DNA from: an uncultured Lachnobacterium sp.
GTDB lineage: Bacteria; Bacillota; Clostridia; Lachnospirales; Lachnospiraceae
DNA: 25,992 nt
Reading direction: 5' to 3'
Assembly (NCBI GenBank): GCA_900548765.1
Contig: URLU01000008.1
Location: 1 to 25,992 of the forward strand
Shown here: one piece after another, positions 22,133-25,992 of the stretch
Layout: each line of letters opens with the position of its first letter
Numbering within the stretch: position 1 is the stretch's first letter
Position numbers and translations under genes: made by a program
The notes under the pieces: model-generated
Told to the model about the DNA's origin: nothing
What the model saw: only the letters and a program-made list of their open reading frames with translations
Database searches by the model: none

Positions 22133-22441
22133 ATGGCAGTCCCTATTCTGGCCTGCGCGTTAATTTTTGTGGCACTTGCATACCAGTTAGTAATGTTTCT
22201 CACGGAGCTTATGACTTCCTACAGCTTTGAGAATAATCGCATTGTAAAGGGCAAAATTCAAAACAAGATTCCACCAAGCGCAGCCAGCCTGATAAATGAT
22301 GCGGATAAAGTGGACGATTTTATAAATCAGGCAGTGGAGAATGTAAATAGCGAGCATCCAGACTACACTATACTGCGTTCTGAAAACGAAAAGTACAGTC
22401 TGCGTCTGGGTTCCAGTGAAGGCTATGTAGATATTCACTAA
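22133..22441 (+). CDS. possible small membrane protein of unknown function
   Basis: A 102-aa open frame begins with a strongly hydrophobic segment (residues 2-25, 'VPILACALIFVALAYQLV'), then a soluble, charged tail. I do not recognise it. The ribosome site is poor (AAGGG about 17 nt upstream). A later ATG (22211, residue 27) would give a 76-aa soluble form after an ACGGAGC sequence. A second short frame starts at 22087 and overlaps. It may be a real small gene or a decayed one. Confidence 0.4.
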   Translation: MAVPILACALIFVALAYQLVMFLTELMTSYSFENNRIVKGKIQNKIPPSAASLINDADKVDDFINQAVENVNSEHPDYTILRSENEKYSLRLGSSEGYVDIH

Positions 22442-22459
22442 ATTAGTACCAAAACCCTA

Positions 22460-22488
22460 TTGCACAAATCACAAAAGTCATTTACTAT
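22460..22488 (+). promoter_or_regulatory. candidate promoter of the ZTP riboswitch transcript
   Basis: TTGCAC (22460-22465), a 17-nt spacer and TACTAT (22483-22488). The start would fall near 22495, exactly at the 5' strand of the riboswitch P1 stem. Box quality is modest, but the position fits well. Confidence 0.5.
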
Positions 22489-22494
22489 GTACGT

Positions 22495-22562
22495 GTTATA
22501 TAACTGACGGATAAGTGGATAACCACATGAAATATAACAAAAGAGAGCCGACCGTCTGGGCA
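22495..22562 (+). ncRNA. ZTP riboswitch (pfl motif) upstream of pflB
   Basis: This RNA senses ZTP/ZMP, the alarm for 10-formyl-tetrahydrofolate shortage. P1 pairs GTTATAT (22495-22501) with ATATAAC (22532-22538). The core reads 'AACTGACGGATAAGTGG' then 'AACCACATGAA', with P2 GTGG/CCAC. The conserved 3' piece 'GCCGACCGTCTGGGCA' (22547-22562) follows a short linker. The pseudoknot joins ACGG (22507-22510) with CCGT (22552-22555). It closely resembles the Fusobacterium ulcerans aptamer as I remember it. Ligand binding should prevent the overlapping terminator and switch expression on. Confidence 0.93.
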
Positions 22563-22588
22563 GATTACCCAGATAGTGGGCTCTTTTT
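22545..22588 (+). terminator. expression-platform terminator of the ZTP riboswitch
   Basis: GAGCC (22545-22549) pairs with GGCTC (22579-22583), and TCTGGG with CCCAGA inside, with two mismatches between; then five T. The left arm consumes the pseudoknot CCGT and the conserved 3' domain, so aptamer and terminator exclude each other. Confidence 0.88.
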
Positions 22589-22615
22589 ATATCAAAGTAT
22601 GCAATACAAGCTGCC
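22589..22615 (+). repeat. dispersed 27-nt post-terminator element, copy C
   Basis: ATATCAAAGTATGCAATA followed by CAAGCTGCC begins right after the T-run of the riboswitch terminator, as copy A does after its own. Identity to copies A and B is 24 of 27 each. Confidence 0.75.
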
Positions 22616-22633
22616 GGTTGCCATGCATCCAGA

Positions 22634-22675
22634 GAATCTGCCAGTGGTAGATTCGGTTGGTGGCAGATTCGGCTG
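22634..22675 (+). repeat. 16-bp tandem duplication with alternative hairpins upstream of pflB
   Basis: GTGGTAGATTCGGTTG (22644-22659) is followed at once by GTGGCAGATTCGGCTG (22660-22675), 14 of 16 identical. GAATCTGCC (22634-22642) can pair with GGTAGATTC (22646-22654) or perfectly with GGCAGATTC (22662-22670). Apart from these repeats, the riboswitch and the promoters, I see nothing in 22442-22931. Confidence 0.6.
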
Positions 22676-22779
22676 GTGTTCCCAGCAATTTACAGTAGCT
22701 TTAGCGTATGCCATCTGTTAGATTGTAAATTAAGCAGTGAGTATAATTTTTTGTATTGTAAAAGGTACATTAAAAAGTA

Positions 22780-22809
22780 TTGACAAAAAAATAGCGGTAA
22801 GTATATACT
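22780..22809 (+). promoter_or_regulatory. proximal promoter of pflB
   Basis: A perfect TTGACA (22780-22785) is followed by TATACT (22804-22809, 18-nt spacer) or TATATA (22802-22807, 16-nt spacer). It lies downstream of the ZTP riboswitch, so pflB can be transcribed without passing it. The leader of about 115 nt has a small TCAGTT/AACTGA hairpin followed by TTTTTT just before the ribosome site. Confidence 0.7.
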
Positions 22810-22931
22810 AACTACGGTTATACAAAACTAATCAGCGGCGAATTTCGCAGAATTAGTCAGATATGATTTGCGGTAACAATTCAATTTATATAAATCAGTT
22901 CTAACTGAGTATTTTTTAGGAGGATATCACA

Positions 22932-25184
22932 ATGTTAGAAAAGACACAGTGGGAAGGCTTTGAAGGAAGACTCTGGAAAGAGGAGCTTAATGTTCGGGAC
23001 TTCATCCAGAACAATTACAAGCCATATGATGGAGATGAGAAGTTCCTGGCAGGATCAACAGAGGCAACAGATAAGCTCTGGGATGCTTTGCAGAAGCTTC
23101 AGAAGGAAGAGCGTGCCAAGGGTGGAGTGTTAGACATGGATACAGACATCGTATCATCACTTACATCACACGGACCAGGATATATTGATGAGTCATTAAA
23201 AGACCTTGAGCAGGTAGTTGGTATTCAGACTGACAAGCCACTCAAGAGAGCATTCATGCCTTATGGTGGAATCCAGATGGCGGAGAAGGCTCTTACAGAG
23301 TATGGCTACACACCAAACCCACAGCTTCACAGAATCTTTACAGAGTATCACAAGACTCACAATCAGGCAGTATTTGATGTATACACACCTGAGATGAGAG
23401 CTGTTCGTAAAAATAAAATTATCACAGGACTTCCAGACACATACGGACGAGGACGTATCGTCGGTGATTACCGTAGAGTAGCCCTTTATGGAATCGACCA
23501 GCTTATTGCATGGAAAGAGGAAGATAAGTCAGTCTGCGGTTCAGGCTCAATGAAGGGTGAGGTTATTCGTCAGAGAGAAGAGCTTGCAGAGCAGATTAAT
23601 GCTCTTAAGGGAATGAAGGAGATGGCTGCATTATACGGCTTCGATATTTCAGAGCCAGCTAAGAATGCAAAAGAGGCAGTTCAGTGGACATACTTCGGAT
23701 ATCTTGCAGCAATCAAGACACAGAATGGTGCAGCGATGTCAATCGGACGTGTATGTACATTCCTTGATATTTATATTGAGAGAGACATTGAAAAAGGAAT
23801 ACTTACAGAGACAGAGGCACAGGAGCTTATCGACCACATGGTTCTTAAGTTCAGAATGGTTAAGTTCGCACGTTGTGAGTCTTACAACCAGTTATTCTCA
23901 GGAGACCCTGTATGGGCAACAATCGACCTTGCAGGAATCGGCGTAGATGGACGCTCAATGGTTACAAAGACAGACTATCGTGTACTTCATACACTTGAGA
24001 ACATGGGACCTTCACCAGAGCCAAACATCACAGTATTGTATTCATCAAAGCTGCCAGACAACTTCAAGAGATATGCAGCATATATCTCAATCACAACATC
24101 TTCTATCCAGTACGAAAATGATGATGTAATGAAGCCGGTATGGGGTGACGATTACGCAATCTGCTGTTGTGTATCAGCAACACAGACAGGTAAAGAGATG
24201 CAGTTCTTTGGAGCAAGAGCAAACCTTGCAAAGTGTCTCCTTTATGCAATCAATGGTGGTGTTGATGAGAAAAACAAGGTTCAGGTTGGACCAAAATACC
24301 AGCCAATTACATCTGAGTACCTGGACTATGACGAGGTAATGGATAAATATGACGCAATGATGGATTGGCTTGCAGATGTATATGTAAATACATTAAATGC
24401 AATCCAGTACATGCATGACAAGTACTACTACGAAGCAGCCCAGATGGCACTTATCGATACAGATGTCCGCAGAACATTTGCAACAGGAATCGCAGGATTC
24501 TCACATGTTATCGATTCGATTTCAGCTATTAAATATGCAAAGGTAAAGACAGTCCGTGACGAGAACGGATTAGTAGTAGATTACGAAACAGAGGGAGATT
24601 TCCCACGCTACGGAAATGATGATGACAGAGCAGATGAAATCGGCGTATGGCTTTTAAGAACCTTCTTAGAGAAGCTTAAAAAGCACCACACATACCGTCG
24701 TTCAGAGCCTACAACATCAATCCTTACAATTACATCAAATGTAGTATATGGTAAGGCAACAGGAGCAATGCCAGACGGACGTAAGGCAGGTGAGCCACTG
24801 TCACCAGGAGCAAACCCAGCCTACGGCGCAGAGCAGAACGGACTTCTTGCATCACTTAACTCAGTAGCCAAGATACCATATGAGTGGGCACTGGATGGAA
24901 TTTCAAATACACAGACAATCAACCCGGATGCGCTTGGACATTCAGAGGAAGAGCAGGTCAAGAACCTCGTACAGGCAATGGACGGATACTTTGACCAGGG
25001 CGCACATCACCTCAATGTAAACGTATTCGGAATTGAAAAACTCAAGGATGCAATGGAGCATCCAGAGAAAGAAGAGTACGCAAACTTCACAATCCGTGTA
25101 TCAGGATATGCAGTTAAGTTCATCGACTTAACAAGAGAGCAGCAGTTAGACGTAATATCAAGAACCTGCCACGCAAGAATGTAG
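22932..25184 (+). CDS. pflB: pyruvate formate-lyase (formate C-acetyltransferase)
   Basis: PflB converts pyruvate and CoA to formate and acetyl-CoA, the main anaerobic pyruvate route in such gut fermenters. The 750-aa length is normal. The active-site pair is C412-C413 in 'DDYAICCCVSATQTG'; a third Cys, C411, stands where E. coli has Ala. The glycyl-radical motif 'RVSGYAVKFIDLTREQQ' puts the radical on G725, followed by the C-terminal 'VISRTCHARM'. These separate true PFL from choline lyase and glycerol dehydratase relatives, as does the length. AGGAGG lies 7 nt before the ATG. Codon use is strongly biased, as in metK, indicating high expression. It is fed by a local promoter and, from upstream, by the ZTP riboswitch transcript. 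Its activator pflA follows after 522 nt. Confidence 0.98.
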   Translation: MLEKTQWEGFEGRLWKEELNVRDFIQNNYKPYDGDEKFLAGSTEATDKLWDALQKLQKEERAKGGVLDMDTDIVSSLTSHGPGYIDESLKDLEQVVGIQTDKPLKRAFMPYGGIQMAEKALTEYGYTPNPQLHRIFTEYHKTHNQAVFDVYTPEMRAVRKNKIITGLPDTYGRGRIVGDYRRVALYGIDQLIAWKEEDKSVCGSGSMKGEVIRQREELAEQINALKGMKEMAALYGFDISEPAKNAKEAVQWTYFGYLAAIKTQNGAAMSIGRVCTFLDIYIERDIEKGILTETEAQELIDHMVLKFRMVKFARCESYNQLFSGDPVWATIDLAGIGVDGRSMVTKTDYRVLHTLENMGPSPEPNITVLYSSKLPDNFKRYAAYISITTSSIQYENDDVMKPVWGDDYAICCCVSATQTGKEMQFFGARANLAKCLLYAINGGVDEKNKVQVGPKYQPITSEYLDYDEVMDKYDAMMDWLADVYVNTLNAIQYMHDKYYYEAAQMALIDTDVRRTFATGIAGFSHVIDSISAIKYAKVKTVRDENGLVVDYETEGDFPRYGNDDDRADEIGVWLLRTFLEKLKKHHTYRRSEPTTSILTITSNVVYGKATGAMPDGRKAGEPLSPGANPAYGAEQNGLLASLNSVAKIPYEWALDGISNTQTINPDALGHSEEEQVKNLVQAMDGYFDQGAHHLNVNVFGIEKLKDAMEHPEKEEYANFTIRVSGYAVKFIDLTREQQLDVISRTCHARM

Positions 25185-25431
25185 TATCCTATAATACAGA
25201 GAGCCTGCTCATAGCAGTTTCTCCTGCATACTCATAAAAACAAAATCAGTCATCACAAAATGAAGGCGGATTTTGAATATAGCTTTGTTCATATAATATA
25301 GTAGAGGGTGTATAGTTTCTCAGGAAAATATATGCCCTTTATTACTTGCATAATTAGACATGAATTGCTTATTATAATGTAGAAACAATAACCGCAAACA
25401 ATCCGCAAGGATATTTGCGCAAACGTAGATG
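25185..25431 (+). other. intergenic stretch after pflB, weak signals only
   Basis: Two weak hairpins are present: CTGC/GCAG near 25207-25219 and a 9-bp AGGGTGTAT/ATATGCCCT stem (two G-U pairs) near 25305-25340, neither with a good T-run. TATAAT at 25373-25378 could be a -10 for pflA, but no -35 fits (TTGCAT is 21 nt away). On the minus strand, 25210-25232 weakly resembles the dispersed element. No gene is seen. Confidence 0.4.
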
Positions 25432-25667
25432 GGGATATCAACATAAGTGTATCGATAATTGGGGGCTTGTGGAGGATGTTAGATTTTCTTAATGTTCTGT
25501 ATGCTATCCAGCAGCTCGGCAACAGGACGTTGCCGAGAGTGAGACCTGAGCCATGGATGGCGAATGTCGAGCGGTTGCGTCAAGCTAAAAAACCAAAATC
25601 AGAACATCTAGAAAATCTTATATCCGTAACTCGCCCCCAATTATCGATACACTTATGTTGATATCCC
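25432..25667. repeat. 236-bp palindromic element with perfect 35-bp inverted repeats
   Basis: Positions 25432-25466 and 25633-25667 are exact reverse complements over 35 bp (starting GGGATATCAACATAAGTG). Moving inwards the next 33 nt on each side still pair at about 24 positions. The 100-nt centre holds a perfect 9-bp hairpin CTCGGCAAC/GTTGCCGAG (loop AGGAC) and a second possible partner GGTTGC...AGCT. No target duplication is seen at the outer edges and there is no ORF of note. It could be an invertible switch, a MITE or a long-stem RNA. It ends 39 nt before the pflA start codon. Confidence 0.9.
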
Positions 25668-25706
25668 AGTCACACCTTCGACATAAATTTATTAAGGAGA
25701 AAAACA

Positions 25707-25992
25707 ATGGCAAATATAAAAGGCAGAATCCACACCTTCGAATCCTTCGCCCTGGTAGATGGTCCCGGCGTCCGCTACTGCATATTCCTGCAGGGCTGCA
25801 ACATGCGCTGCAAATACTGCCACAATCCGGAGACCTGGACCTGTGGTGCTGGTGAAGAGTGGACACCGGAGGACTTATTCAAGAAAGTGTATAGATACAA
25901 GAACTACTGGGGCAAGGACGGCGGCATTACAGTAAGTGGCGGCGAGTCCCTGCTTCAGATGGAATTTGTCACAGAATTTTTTAAGCTTGCCA
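25707..25992 (+). CDS. pflA: pyruvate formate-lyase activating enzyme, N-terminal part (runs off the window)
   Basis: A radical-SAM enzyme that abstracts hydrogen from the PFL glycine to make the glycyl radical. Only the first 95 codons are present; the frame is open at the window end. The cluster motif CxxxCxxC is C31-N-M-R-C35-K-Y-C38 in 'FLQGCNMRCKYCHNPETW'. The N-terminal 'GRIHTFESFALVDGPGVRY' and the 'GGITVSGGESLLQ' SAM-binding loop (the usual SGGEP here with Ser for Pro) are typical. AAGGAG at 25694-25699 precedes the ATG by 7 nt. It is 522 nt from pflB with a large inverted-repeat element between, so it may be expressed separately from pflB. Confidence 0.97.
   Translation, partial: MANIKGRIHTFESFALVDGPGVRYCIFLQGCNMRCKYCHNPETWTCGAGEEWTPEDLFKKVYRYKNYWGKDGGITVSGGESLLQMEFVTEFFKLA

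Noticed and set aside
22515..22721. 68-aa open frame on the plus strand
   Set aside because: It lies across the ZTP aptamer, its terminator and the tandem repeat; the protein has no ribosome site or family look.
25467..25866. Short open frames on both strands around the pflB-pflA inverted repeat
   Set aside because: They run through the palindrome or antisense to pflA and have no coding character.
1..25992. CRISPR arrays, tRNA and rRNA genes
   Set aside because: No regularly spaced direct repeats of CRISPR type and no cloverleaf or rRNA-like sequence was seen on reading either strand.

Overview
The window looks like chromosome of a low-to-moderate GC, anaerobic Gram-positive bacterium, most likely a gut Lachnospiraceae species of the Roseburia / Agathobacter (Eubacterium rectale) kind. 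The reasons are the pyruvate formate-lyase locus, strong AGGAGG-type ribosome binding sites, TTGACA/TATAAT promoters, SAM-I and ZTP riboswitches, and the codon style. The genus is inference; no marker gene was searched.

Layout. (1) 1-2353, accessory: the 3' part of an IS3-family insertion sequence with its right end at about 988, then three small genes (a cytidine-deaminase-fold protein, an isochorismatase-like hydrolase, an unknown 82-aa protein). (2) 2501-4447: a serine hydrolase of the beta-lactamase/transpeptidase fold ending in a terminator, then an HD-domain phosphohydrolase behind a long structured leader. (3) 4669-9618, genome maintenance operon: OGG1-type 8-oxoguanine glycosylase, peptidyl-tRNA hydrolase, transcription-repair coupling factor Mfd. 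(4) 9676-12585: lipoprotein foldase-like protein, shikimate kinase, MurA, with a clear promoter before the lipoprotein. (5) 12732-15350: an HD-GYP protein on the minus strand, divergent from SAM-I-controlled metK, with back-to-back promoters. (6) 15491-17660: a two-component sensor kinase and OmpR-type regulator. (7) 17932-20617: the TldD/TldE metalloprotease pair. (8) 20700-22058: a compact toxin-antitoxin-like module, an HTH protein carrying an extra C-terminal domain next to a HipA/CtkA-like kinase, with palindromic operators placed inside its promoter. (9) 22133-25992: a possible small membrane protein, a ZTP riboswitch with terminator, pflB with its own promoter, a 236-bp element bounded by perfect 35-bp inverted repeats, and the start of pflA, cut by the window end.

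How the genes work together. PflA installs the glycyl radical on PflB, which makes formate and acetyl-CoA. Formate feeds 10-formyl-tetrahydrofolate, so a ZTP sensor upstream of pflB fits one-carbon supply. The SAM-I riboswitch shuts off metK when SAM is plentiful. The most interesting unexplained items are the inverted-repeat element between pflB and pflA, the split HipA-like module, a 27-nt sequence found next to three hairpin terminators, and pairs of 12-bp repeats spaced exactly 21 bp upstream of the glycosylase gene.
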